Assembly (NCBI RefSeq): GCF_032098525.1
Contig: NZ_CP134890.1
Span: forward strand, 1,922,001-1,986,000
DNA: 64,000 bases
Origin: Flavobacterium sp. PMTSA4
GTDB taxonomy: Bacteria; Bacteroidota; Bacteroidia; Flavobacteriales; Flavobacteriaceae
Direction of reading: 5' to 3'
Shown here: in pieces, positions 26,332 to 33,809 of the stretch
Numbering within the stretch: the first letter of the stretch is position 1
Layout: each line of letters opens with the position of its first letter
Position numbers and translations under genes: made by a program
The notes under the pieces: model-generated
What the model saw: only the letters and a program-made list of their open reading frames with translations
Told to the model about the DNA's origin: nothing
Databases searched by the model: none

Positions 26332-26499
26332 GATGGGTTTTCTAGTGTGCAAGATGGATTTTCTAATGTGAGAGATGTGTTTTCTACTCTGCAAGATGAG
26401 TTTTCCAAAATGAAAGATAGTATTTCTAACTAGCGAGATGGATTTTCTATAGTGCAAGATGGATTTTTGACGTTGCAAGATGCTATTTCCAGAAAATAA
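26332..26499 (+). repeat. Degenerate tandem array, unit 21 nt, 8 units
   Basis: Eight contiguous units start exactly every 21 nt at 26332, 26353, 26374, 26395, 26416, 26437, 26458 and 26479. Each begins GAT (the typical unit is GATGGATTTTCTAATGTGCA plus A). Positions 1-3 and the TTTT/TTTC core are the most constant; the segment after the T-core varies most. A half unit (GGGATGTGTTA) precedes the first. There are no spacers. It lies between divergent recJ and the gene at 26692. Rotated, the unit aligns with that of the array at 18526-18834 (CAA-N3-GG-N-TTTT skeleton). Confidence 0.88.
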
Positions 26500-26605
26500 T
26501 TATCTGTTTCTTGTCTTTTTATCTCTATTTCAGTAAGATAATTATACTATAATTTATATTAAAAGTGTATTTCATCGATAAAATATGTAAATAATCGGGG
26601 TTTTA

Positions 26606-26637
26606 TTTATTTCGAGCCAAAATATTATTTAGGTTTG
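26606..26637 (+). promoter_or_regulatory. Candidate promoter of the 26692 gene
   Basis: TAGGTTTG (26630-26637) is a perfect -7 match, and TTTA (26606-26609) lies 20 nt upstream as a weak -33. It would give a leader of about 48 nt. The 21-nt array ends about 105 nt upstream of the -33 element. Confidence 0.4.
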
Positions 26638-26691
26638 TTATTGCAACTGTAATTTGATTATAATCAATAGGTTACTTATAACAATACTATT

Positions 26692-27615
26692 ATGACCGGA
26701 AGACAAACTGATAAATATATGATGCTTCAAGTAGTGTATGATTACTTGAAAGATACGGATGTTGCTGTTATTGCCCAAATGCCTGGTATGGCTGGTTTGA
26801 TTGATGAAATGGAAGGATTGCTTGCTACTGTGAGTGTTGAAAATCAAAACCAAAACCGCAATACTACGGGTTTTCGTGTTGAAAAGGTTAGAATGCGCGG
26901 TGAGCTTACGGCAATGATTCTTGATGTTGCTTATTGTTTGAAGGCGTACGCTGTGAATGTGAAAGATGTTGTTTTAAAAAATGAGGTTGACCTTAAAGGT
27001 TATAAAATTGATAAACTTAGAGAGCATGAAGTAGTAAGCGTTGGTAAATTTATTCGTAAAAGAGCGAATGGTTTGCTGGCGGAACTATCACCTTATGGAA
27101 TTACTGCGGCTTTGCTTGCCGATTTTGAAGATGCTATTGTTGAGTATCGTTCTATGATTCCGAAGAGCCGACTTGAGATTACGAACAAAATGCAGAGTAC
27201 GAGAAGCATTAAAGACTTGCTAAAGGCTCTTGATGTTGTTATTGCTGATATGGATGTTGTGGTTAGAGCGTATCGAATTTTGAATAAAGGTTTTTGTGAT
27301 TTGTATTTTGATAACCGAAAAATTATTACTCGTGGTACGCGCAAGGTTGCGCTGCAAGGTTCGGTAGTGAATGAGCAAGGCGAAGCGCTGAGTAAAGCGA
27401 AAATAAGCATTGCGAGTCATACTATTATTGAAACTCAAACGGGTGAAAAGGGTAATTTTCTTTTCAGGCGCGTGCCGAGTGGTGTTTGGCCAGTGACGTT
27501 TAGCCGACCGGGATTTGAAAGTGTTACGATTTATATGGCGTTTGTGCCTCAGAGCCGACAGGAACAGCATGTGGTGTTGAAACGGCAGGTTTTGCTGGAG
27601 AAGGAGGCGATGTAG
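26692..27615 (+). CDS. Hypothetical protein with C-terminal carboxypeptidase-regulatory-like domain
   Basis: This 307-residue protein has no signal peptide. Residues 1 to about 215 are predicted mostly helical (MLQVVYDYLKDTDVAVIAQMPGMAGL, then long amphipathic helices such as LRMRGELT-like and VVIADMDVVVRAYRIL). The last about 85 residues (VALQGSVVNEQGEALSKAKISIAS... then GNFLFRRVPSGVWPVTFSRPGFES) form a beta-sandwich of the CarboxypepD_reg type, normally found on exported proteins. I have a vague sense of similar Flavobacteriia proteins but no family name. The third codon positions are G-richer than in its neighbours, which may point to a different history. Function unknown. Confidence 0.65.
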   Translation: MTGRQTDKYMMLQVVYDYLKDTDVAVIAQMPGMAGLIDEMEGLLATVSVENQNQNRNTTGFRVEKVRMRGELTAMILDVAYCLKAYAVNVKDVVLKNEVDLKGYKIDKLREHEVVSVGKFIRKRANGLLAELSPYGITAALLADFEDAIVEYRSMIPKSRLEITNKMQSTRSIKDLLKALDVVIADMDVVVRAYRILNKGFCDLYFDNRKIITRGTRKVALQGSVVNEQGEALSKAKISIASHTIIETQTGEKGNFLFRRVPSGVWPVTFSRPGFESVTIYMAFVPQSRQEQHVVLKRQVLLEKEAM

Positions 27616-27810
27616 ATTTTTGTTTGTGGTTTGTTGTTTGTTGTTTGTAGTTGATGGTTGATGGGAACGCGGATTGAGGCGGATTTTTTTCTAAGATGTT
27701 CATTGGAATTGGAAGAGATTCCTACGGAATGACAAAAAAAAGTTTAAAGTTTAGAAGAAGGCATAAAAGAATACGACTGTTTTGTTGTATGTTAGATTGT
27801 TAGTGAAATT

Positions 27811-27846
27811 CCCAACGGTATGTGCTGTCCCGTTGGGTTTTTTTTG
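27811..27846 (+). terminator. Hairpin terminator in the 27.6-28.2 kb intergenic region
   Basis: CCCAACGG (27811-27818) pairs with CCGTTGGG (27830-27837) and is followed by nine T. It is probably the terminator of the 26692 transcript, although 195 nt beyond its stop. Confidence 0.75.
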
Positions 27847-27893
27847 TGATTAAAAGTATGGTATTTGCCTCCCCGATTCGCTAAAGCGAACCA

Positions 27894-27916
27894 CCCCTCC
27901 AAAGGAGGGGTTTTTA
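27894..27916 (+). terminator. CCCCTCC/GGAGGGG hairpin
   Basis: CCCCTCC, a 3-nt AAA loop, GGAGGGG and TTTTT. This is a compact hairpin often dispersed in Flavobacterium intergenic regions. It could be a second terminator or part of a mobile palindromic repeat. Confidence 0.6.
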
Positions 27917-28185
27917 TTTGATTTGATTTTAAATCAAAAAGCATTGCGTAATGAATTAAATTTTTAAGTTATTGAAAATTAAATATTTACACTCCTGATT
28001 TTACTGTCCTATTTTTTAATATACCAAAAATATATTTTTGAACATTAAAATTAAATTTATCAAATGCTTAAAAAAAAATTGTTGAAGAATACCTTTGAAA
28101 AGAAATAATTGAGACATGCGGCGTCATGTCACACGAAATAAAAAAATGAATATTGAAATTTGAAAAAATATTAAAAATTAATATT

Positions 28186-28389
28186 ATGGAAACTTTGTTA
28201 AATCTTATAAAATCTCCCTTTTTCTTCATATTCTTAGGAATATGTGTAATACAATATTACAGAAATAAAAGGTTTAATAATTTTAAAACTTTATATCCTA
28301 ACGAAAATTTTGAAAAATTATCAGAGTATGAAGAAAAATCGAAAATAAAATATATTTTCAATTTCTTTAAATGGAGAGATAAACCCTAG
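28186..28389 (+). CDS. Small membrane-anchored protein (67 aa)
   Basis: From METLLNLIKSPFFFIFLGICVIQYY there is one N-terminal transmembrane helix (residues about 8-26), then a basic, Asn/Lys-rich cytosolic tail (YRNKRFNNFKTLYPNENFEKL) ending WRDKP. An upstream alternative start at 28153 would add an amphipathic KFEKILKIN. There is no family match that I recognise. It stands alone between repeat-rich gaps, so expression is uncertain. Confidence 0.45.
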   Translation: METLLNLIKSPFFFIFLGICVIQYYRNKRFNNFKTLYPNENFEKLSEYEEKSKIKYIFNFFKWRDKP

Positions 28390-28449
28390 TTGAAAAATAA
28401 ATTAATTATTTTTGAATTTCAATTTCAGTCGTTAAAAAATTAATAAAAA

Positions 28450-28490
28450 GTTCTCGATACATTCGCCTTTGGCGAACACTCGAACTGACG
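28450..28490 (+). repeat. REP-like 41-nt palindromic repeat, copy 1
   Basis: The element starts GTTCTCGATACATTCGCC and ends GGCGAACACTCGAACTGACG, with TTT between the arms TTCGCC/GGCGAA. A second copy lies at 32036-32076 in inverted orientation and differs only in the 3-nt loop region. It lies 27 nt before the adenine deaminase start. The same type of repeat is, from memory, dispersed in Flavobacterium genomes. Confidence 0.85.
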
Positions 28491-28516
28491 ACATTATAAA
28501 ACCCAAAACCAATAAA

Positions 28517-30139
28517 ATGCAACTACAAGGTCAAATCGTCGACATCCAAAATAAACGCATCTACTCTGGTGAAATCACCGTAGAGAACGGAAAAATCGTT
28601 TCCATCAGCGAGAAGCAACACGACAACAAAAACTACATCCTTCCCGGTTTCATCGATGCACACATTCACATCGAAAGCTCCATGCTCGTTCCGTCGGAGT
28701 TTGCCAAAATTGCTGTGTTGCATGGAACCGTCGGCACTATATCTGACCCACACGAAATTGCCAACGTGCTGGGCAAAGACGGCGTGCACTACATGATTGA
28801 AAACGGAAAGAAAGTACCGCTTAAGTTCCATTTTGGAGCACCGTCCTGTGTGCCGGCAACGTTTTTTGAAACCGCTGGCGCCGTGATTGATTCCGAGCAA
28901 ATCAAAGAACTCATAGCGATGGACGACATTTATTACCTGTCCGAAATGATGAACTATCCCGGCGTGTTGTTTGACGACGAAGAAGTACTGAAAAAAATAG
29001 CGTGGGCAAAACATTATAACAAACCGGTAGACGGTCATGCACCGGGATTGCGCGGCGAACCAATTAAAAAATACATCGCGGCAGGCATTTCTACCGACCA
29101 CGAATGTTTCACCTACGACGAAGCAGCCGAAAAGTTGTCTCTAGGCATGAAAGTCATCATCCGCGAAGGCAGCGCCGCCAAAAACTTCGAAGCACTCATC
29201 GACCTGCTCCCCGAACACTACGAAAACATGATGTTCTGTTCAGACGATAAACATCCCGACGATTTGATTGTAGGACACATCAATTTGCTATGCGCGCGTG
29301 CGGTGGCAAAAGGGTTTGATGTTTTCAAAGTATTGCAAATGGCGTGCGTCAATCCGGTGAAACACTACAACATGAACATTGGTTTGCTCCAACAAAACGA
29401 CACCGCCGATTTCATCGTAGTTGAAGATTTAAAAAACTTCAACGTACTGCAAACCTACATCAACGGCGAACGGGTTGCGGAAAATGGTCAATCCTTCGTA
29501 AAACACGTTAATTTTGAAACGCCAAACAATTTCAAAACTTCCAAAAAAGAAGTCAGCGATTTTGCCATACCAAGCACAGCCACCAAAATAAGAGTCATTG
29601 AAGCGTTGGAAGGACAACTCATCACCAACGAAATCCATTGCCAACCCAAAATCAATAACGGCAACTTAGTTTCCGATACCGAAAACGATGTGTTGAAAAT
29701 GGCAGTAGTCAACCGATACGCCGATACGAAACCTGCCGTTGCCTTCATCAAAAACTTTGGATTAAAAAAAGGCGCCATCGCCAGTTCGGTAGCCCACGAT
29801 TGCCATAACATAGTTGTAGTAGGAACATCCGACGAGGAAATTTGCAACGCGGTGAACCGCATCATCGAAAACACTGGCGGCATCTGTGCCGTAAACGGCA
29901 ACGAACAAAAAGCATTGGCCTTACCCGTAGCCGGAATCATGAGCGACAAAAACGGTTGGGAAACCGGAAAACTCTATCAGGAAATCGACGCCATGGCAAA
30001 AGAATTAGGCAGCACACTAAAAGCACCCTTCATGACACTTTCCTTCATGGCATTACTCGTAATTCCTGATTTGAAACTTTCGGATAAAGGATTGTTCAGC
30101 GGAAAAAGCTTCGCGTTTACAGATTTGGAAGTAAACTAA
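28517..30139 (+). CDS. ade: Adenine deaminase
   Basis: This amidohydrolase-superfamily enzyme (540 residues from the chosen ATG) deaminates adenine to hypoxanthine in purine salvage. The metal-binding motif FIDAHIHIESSMLVPSEFA is characteristic of the Ade family. Further motifs are DPHEIANVLG, PVDGHAPGLRG (metal His), STDHECFTYDEA and MFCSDDKHPDDL (catalytic Asp region). The C-terminal domain contains VAHDCHNIVVVGTSDEEI and MALLVIPDLKLSDKGLF, both usual. I start at MQLQGQIVD; an earlier frame start at 28469 lies inside the REP-like repeat and is rejected. It is GC-richer than its surroundings, which may suggest transfer or strong codon selection. Confidence 0.95.
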   Translation: MQLQGQIVDIQNKRIYSGEITVENGKIVSISEKQHDNKNYILPGFIDAHIHIESSMLVPSEFAKIAVLHGTVGTISDPHEIANVLGKDGVHYMIENGKKVPLKFHFGAPSCVPATFFETAGAVIDSEQIKELIAMDDIYYLSEMMNYPGVLFDDEEVLKKIAWAKHYNKPVDGHAPGLRGEPIKKYIAAGISTDHECFTYDEAAEKLSLGMKVIIREGSAAKNFEALIDLLPEHYENMMFCSDDKHPDDLIVGHINLLCARAVAKGFDVFKVLQMACVNPVKHYNMNIGLLQQNDTADFIVVEDLKNFNVLQTYINGERVAENGQSFVKHVNFETPNNFKTSKKEVSDFAIPSTATKIRVIEALEGQLITNEIHCQPKINNGNLVSDTENDVLKMAVVNRYADTKPAVAFIKNFGLKKGAIASSVAHDCHNIVVVGTSDEEICNAVNRIIENTGGICAVNGNEQKALALPVAGIMSDKNGWETGKLYQEIDAMAKELGSTLKAPFMTLSFMALLVIPDLKLSDKGLFSGKSFAFTDLEVN

Positions 30140-30141
30140 CG

Positions 30142-31326
30142 TTAAAGATGCTGGTTTATAAAAGGATCAGACCACTTACTGTTACTCAAAATATTGGGGT
30201 CGGTTAGTGTATAAAGAAAAGCTACCAAAGCGGCTTTTTGTTCCTGAGTTAAATTTAACTGCTGCGGATTCCCATCGAGTCCTTTCAAAAAAGGCGATAA
30301 ATTTTGATGGTTTTTGACACCGCTGTTATAATGTTCCACAACTTGCAGTAACGTTTGAAATCGTCCATCATGCATATAAGGACTTCCCAAAGAAATATTC
30401 CGCAACGTTGGAATTTTAAAAGCGCCGTTCAGATTGTTATTCGCAGGAAATGTTTCAAAAGCACCAAAGTCATCGGTTGAAACCAAATCCAATCCGTTGT
30501 TTTTTGGTCCCGAATTAACACTCACAAAAGCTTCTGTGGTATGACAATTAATACAACCTGCACCACCTTGAGCAACGGTTTTCAGAAACAATTCTTTTCC
30601 TAAATTTTCCGATGGCGTAAAATTAGGAAATGGGATTAGCCTTGTTGTCACTTGCGCTCTACCATCGTCATATTTGCTATGCGTGCTGACAATACTTCTG
30701 ATGAATTGTGCCAATGCTTTTGAAATTCTGTCATTGGTTATTCCCACAGAACCAAATGCCTGTAAAAATAAATTACTATAAAATGGTCGTTCAGAAATTC
30801 TTTGAATAATCTCTGATTCTGTTAAACCCATTTCGTTGTGGTCTACAATAGGTTGTAAAACTTGGTCTTCAAGAGATACAGCTCTTTCATCCCAAAAAAA
30901 GCGACCGCGGTTATAAAATTTTTGATTAACCAATGGCATCGAATTCCTTCTGGTAGGAACTTGATTAAAACCCAAACTACGAACAGGAGAATCAGTAAAA
31001 GCAAGCTCCTGACGATGACAACTTCCGCAGGCAATAGTTCTGTTCTGACTCAAATTAGTATCATAAAAAAGAACTCTCCCTAAAGTAGCACCAGCATCCG
31101 TAATGGGATTATCGCTTGGCGTATTATCAATACCGTTTACCGAGCTGTTAAAAGCGCCTCCATCATTGGTAGTGAAATGAGGTGGTAAGTTTACATTCGA
31201 ATAACCATAAGGCGTTTCAGGAAGTGAGATAATCGGAGTTGCCTGTGATATTGGCACATATTTACTGTCTTCTGAACAAGAAGAACAAAAAATAAAAACC
31301 ATCACTATTACTAAAACTCTTATCAT
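30142..31326 (-). CDS. Di-haem cytochrome c peroxidase / MauG family lipoprotein
   Basis: This 394-residue exported haem protein has a lipoprotein signal (VIVMVFIFCSSC, with the Cys at 17 as lipidation site). There are two c-type haem motifs: CGSCH at residues 100-104 and CINCH near residue 258. ATLGRVLFYDTNLSQN precedes the first haem, as in the CcpA/MauG family. Near the end, IPTLRNISLGSPYMHDGRF matches the region with the distal haem ligand. Its role would be peroxide reduction, or MauG-like oxidation, in the periplasm. Its stop lies 2 nt from the ade stop (convergent). It follows rsmI closely, with 4 nt between. Confidence 0.9.
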   Translation of the reverse strand: MIRVLVIVMVFIFCSSCSEDSKYVPISQATPIISLPETPYGYSNVNLPPHFTTNDGGAFNSSVNGIDNTPSDNPITDAGATLGRVLFYDTNLSQNRTIACGSCHRQELAFTDSPVRSLGFNQVPTRRNSMPLVNQKFYNRGRFFWDERAVSLEDQVLQPIVDHNEMGLTESEIIQRISERPFYSNLFLQAFGSVGITNDRISKALAQFIRSIVSTHSKYDDGRAQVTTRLIPFPNFTPSENLGKELFLKTVAQGGAGCINCHTTEAFVSVNSGPKNNGLDLVSTDDFGAFETFPANNNLNGAFKIPTLRNISLGSPYMHDGRFQTLLQVVEHYNSGVKNHQNLSPFLKGLDGNPQQLNLTQEQKAALVAFLYTLTDPNILSNSKWSDPFINQHL

Positions 31327-31330
31327 CCTT

Positions 31331-32008
31331 TTATTTTAAACTTTTCCCACCAACAACCACAACAATTTCCCCTTTCGGAGCTTTTGCTTCAAAGTGTTTT
31401 AAAACTTCGACAGCAGTACCGCGCACCGTTTCTTCATGCAGTTTGGATAACTCCCGCGATACCGAAACCGGTCGGTCTTCACCAAAATACTGAACGTATT
31501 CCGCTAAAGTCTTCACCAGTTTGTGTGGCGATACATAAAAAATCATGCTTCGGGTTTCTTCGGCTAAAGCTAAGAATCGGGTTTGTCTTCCTTTCTTCTC
31601 CGGCAGGAAACCTTCAAAAACAAAACGGTCGTTAGGCAAACCACTGTTCACCAATGCCGGAACAAAAGCCGTAGCACCAGGCAAGCATTCCACCGCAATA
31701 TTGCTCTCAACACAAGCACGCGTCAATAAAAATCCAGGATCGGAAATAGCAGGCGTACCCGCATCGCTAATCAGCGCAATGTTTTCACCGGCTTGCAGGC
31801 GTTTGATAATGTTCTCAACGGTTTTGTGCTCATTGTGCATATGATGGCTGTGCATATGCGTAGCGATGTCAAAATGTTTCAGGAGTTTTCCGCTCGTTCG
31901 CGTGTCTTCGGCTAATATTAAATCTACTTCTTTTAAAACCTGAATCGCTCTAAAAGTCATGTCATCAAGATTGCCTATCGGCGTTGGAACTAGGAAAAGT
32001 TTACCCAT
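31331..32008 (-). CDS. rsmI: 16S rRNA (cytidine1402-2'-O)-methyltransferase
   Basis: This SAM-dependent enzyme methylates the 2'-OH of C1402 in the 16S rRNA decoding centre. The tetrapyrrole-methylase fold signature is clear: LFLVPTPIGNLDDMTFRAIQVL at the start, ILAEDTRTSGKLLKHF, then GENIALISDAGTPAISDPGF (the SAM-binding glycine loop) and ECLPGATAFVPALVNSGLPNDRFVFEGFLP. At 225 residues it is the short Bacteroidota form lacking the C-terminal extension of the E. coli enzyme. The second REP-like repeat lies just upstream. Confidence 0.93.
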   Translation of the reverse strand: MGKLFLVPTPIGNLDDMTFRAIQVLKEVDLILAEDTRTSGKLLKHFDIATHMHSHHMHNEHKTVENIIKRLQAGENIALISDAGTPAISDPGFLLTRACVESNIAVECLPGATAFVPALVNSGLPNDRFVFEGFLPEKKGRQTRFLALAEETRSMIFYVSPHKLVKTLAEYVQYFGEDRPVSVSRELSKLHEETVRGTAVEVLKHFEAKAPKGEIVVVVGGKSLK

Positions 32009-32035
32009 TTTAATATATTAATTAGAAACTCCTTG

Positions 32036-32076
32036 CGTCAGTTCGAGTGTTCGCCGCAGGCGAATGTATCGAGAAC
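32036..32076 (-). repeat. REP-like 41-nt palindromic repeat, copy 2
   Basis: This is the reverse complement of the element at 28450-28490, with CGC/GCG replacing TTT in the centre. The arms TTCGCC and GGCGAA are intact. It lies between rsmI and the acidic protein gene. Confidence 0.85.
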
Positions 32077-32112
32077 CTTTTCAAATGATAAAGCTGATTC
32101 AGACTTTTAAGT

Positions 32113-32988
32113 TTACTTGAATTTCTTTTCAACAATCTCCATGAAACGCTCTAAGTATTCTTCTTTCCCAACCCAGTAGTTATAATCAGGAATTACCATT
32201 TCATTCAAGAAGTTTTTGGCTTCTTCAAAAGTGTCAAACGTATTCAATTGCGATAAAACTCTATTGTAATCTTCGTTGCTGTCGTTAAACAAGTGTTTCA
32301 CAAAACCAATTCTATCGTTCAAACCAATAGATATAGTGCTAGACAACGAGTCGTTCAATGAAGTTCCTTTCGCCTTAGGCGTTTCTTTCACTTCCGCTTT
32401 TGTTTCCTCTTTGGTTACTTCGTCTGGTTTTACAAAAACCGGTTCTCTAAAATGGTCGCCCATCACTTCATCCATCGTAATTTGTTTAGAAGGTTTTGCT
32501 TCGGCTACTTCTTCTTTTTCTTCCTCAAACGAAAGCTCAAAAGATGGCATAAAATTTTCTTCATCTGCCTTTTCGCCAACTAAATCTTCTACTTCAGGTT
32601 CTTCTTCACTATCATTATCTTCAAAACTCTCGTCTTCAACCTCATCTTCTTCAACCACAACTTCACCAACGATAACTGGTTCTTCTTCCGCTTCTTCCAC
32701 TGCGGTTTCTTCCACTTCTTCTGCTACTGCAACTGCTTCTTCTACAACAACTGGTGCAGCCACTTCTTCCTCTTTAGCATCAATAAAAGCCGCTACTTTT
32801 TCTTCAATTTCATCTACAGGAATAGCTTCTTTCAACGTTTCATAATTATCACCATAAAACTTTAGTATCGTTAAAGCTTCATATAATTTTTGGGTTTCTT
32901 TATACAATTGATCTACTTCCGACTTGTTTTTTAATTTCAAAATTCGGTGCGCAATGCTAATTAATTCTGCTTCTACTCTTTTTTTCAT
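32113..32988 (-). CDS. Acidic low-complexity cytosolic protein
   Basis: This 291-residue protein has an N-terminal helical segment (residues 1-75, AELISIAHRILKLKNKSEVDQLY). A long Glu/Val/Ala/Asp-rich disordered region follows (residues about 75-175). The folded C-terminal part reads ISIGLNDRIGFVKHLFNDSNEDYNRVLSQLNTF and ends VGKEEYLERFMEIVEKKFK. There is no signal peptide. The arrangement (ordered ends, acidic middle) is seen in a conserved Bacteroidota protein usually near tdk or rsmI, but I know no function. It is divergent from tdk. Confidence 0.7.
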   Translation of the reverse strand: MKKRVEAELISIAHRILKLKNKSEVDQLYKETQKLYEALTILKFYGDNYETLKEAIPVDEIEEKVAAFIDAKEEEVAAPVVVEEAVAVAEEVEETAVEEAEEEPVIVGEVVVEEDEVEDESFEDNDSEEEPEVEDLVGEKADEENFMPSFELSFEEEKEEVAEAKPSKQITMDEVMGDHFREPVFVKPDEVTKEETKAEVKETPKAKGTSLNDSLSSTISIGLNDRIGFVKHLFNDSNEDYNRVLSQLNTFDTFEEAKNFLNEMVIPDYNYWVGKEEYLERFMEIVEKKFK

Positions 32989-33079
32989 AATCCAGAAATT
33001 ATACTAAGACAAAATGGTTTTTAATTATTTTACAATATATTTTAAATAAAGAATACTTACTCCTTTGAATAAATTTTTC

Positions 33080-33087
33080 TACATTTG
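33080..33087 (+). promoter_or_regulatory. Candidate -7 element upstream of tdk-murF/alr
   Basis: TACATTTG is a perfect TAnnTTTG match 90 nt before the tdk start codon. The expected TTTG is missing 19 nt upstream, so confidence is low. Confidence 0.35.
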
Positions 33088-33176
33088 AATCGGTGTAAAT
33101 GTATAAAATTTATAATGATATGTTTTGGTTACAAAGTAATAAAAACTATTCATTTCAAGCACAAGAAAATTAGAAA

Positions 33177-33797
33177 ATGTTTCTCGAAAATACGGTAAAT
33201 CATAAAGAACAATTTGGTTGGATAGAAGTAATCTGTGGCTCGATGTTTTCGGGAAAAACAGAAGAACTCATCCGAAGATTACGAAGAGCTCAATTTGCCA
33301 AACAAAAAGTAGAAATTTTCAAACCTGCCATCGACACACGATATGATGAAGAAATGGTAGTGTCTCACAATAAAAACGAAATCCGTTCAACGCCAGTTCC
33401 TGCGGCAGCCAATATTCGAATTTTAGCACAAGGTTGCGATGTGGTAGGCATCGATGAAGCCCAGTTTTTTGATGACGAAATCATTGCCGTTTGCAATGAC
33501 TTGGCCAATACTGGAGTTCGTGTAATTGTAGCTGGTTTAGACATGGATTTCAAAGGAAACCCTTTTGGTCCAATGCCTGCGCTGATGGCTACTGCCGAAT
33601 ATGTTACCAAAGTACACGCCGTTTGTACCCGTACCGGAAATTTGGCACATTACAGTTTCAGAAAAAACGACAACGACAAATTGGTAATGCTGGGAGAAAC
33701 CGAAGAATATGAACCGCTGAGCCGTGCTGCCTATTTTAATGCCATGCGTGAAAACATGATTGTTAAAGACGCAGAACATCTGAGCGACGAAGAATAA
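33177..33797 (+). CDS. tdk: Thymidine kinase
   Basis: This type II thymidine kinase (206 residues) phosphorylates thymidine with ATP. The P-loop GSMFSGKTEELIRRLRRAQ, the VVGIDEAQFFDDE motif (Walker B and catalytic Glu) and the lasso-region segment are present. The zinc-ribbon cysteines of the usual enzyme are mostly replaced: VCTRTGNLAHYSFR keeps one Cys where CxxC is normal, and LSRAAYF stands where a second CxxC is expected. So the structural zinc is probably lost. murF-alr follows after 12 nt. Confidence 0.93.
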   Translation: MFLENTVNHKEQFGWIEVICGSMFSGKTEELIRRLRRAQFAKQKVEIFKPAIDTRYDEEMVVSHNKNEIRSTPVPAAANIRILAQGCDVVGIDEAQFFDDEIIAVCNDLANTGVRVIVAGLDMDFKGNPFGPMPALMATAEYVTKVHAVCTRTGNLAHYSFRKNDNDKLVMLGETEEYEPLSRAAYFNAMRENMIVKDAEHLSDEE

Positions 33798-33809
33798 AAA
33801 ACAACCACA

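Larger units (their letters stand above)
27616..28185. other. 570-nt intergenic region with decayed repeats and two hairpins
   Basis: It begins with GTTGTTTGTTGTTTGTAG-like simple repeats. Then come a fragment resembling dispersed Flavobacterium intergenic repeats (AGAGATTCCTACGGAATGAC), two terminator-like hairpins (listed separately), a TTCGCTAAAGCGAA palindrome at 27877-27890, and AT-rich sequence. No reading frame longer than about 40 codons with coding character was seen. It looks like accumulated repeat debris. Confidence 0.5.

Noticed and set aside
26208..26433. Short frames on both strands of the 26.3-kb array, encoding DGFSNVQ-like or LENPSCT-like repeats
   Set aside because: Same argument of unit length divisible by three. 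The plus frame is interrupted by TAG inside the array (26431-26433), so the later units are not translated.
18526..26499. CRISPR array
   Set aside because: Units are directly contiguous, degenerate and only 21 nt long, with no unique spacers and no cas genes in the window.
28523..29101. A 192-codon minus-strand frame inside ade
   Set aside because: It is antisense to a highly conserved enzyme and shows no recognisable domain; it is explained by the codon bias of ade.
32276..32845. A 189-codon Ser-rich plus-strand frame
   Set aside because: It is the mirror of the Glu-rich codons (GAA/GAG read as TTC/CTC/TCT) of the acidic protein gene on the minus strand, with no independent support.
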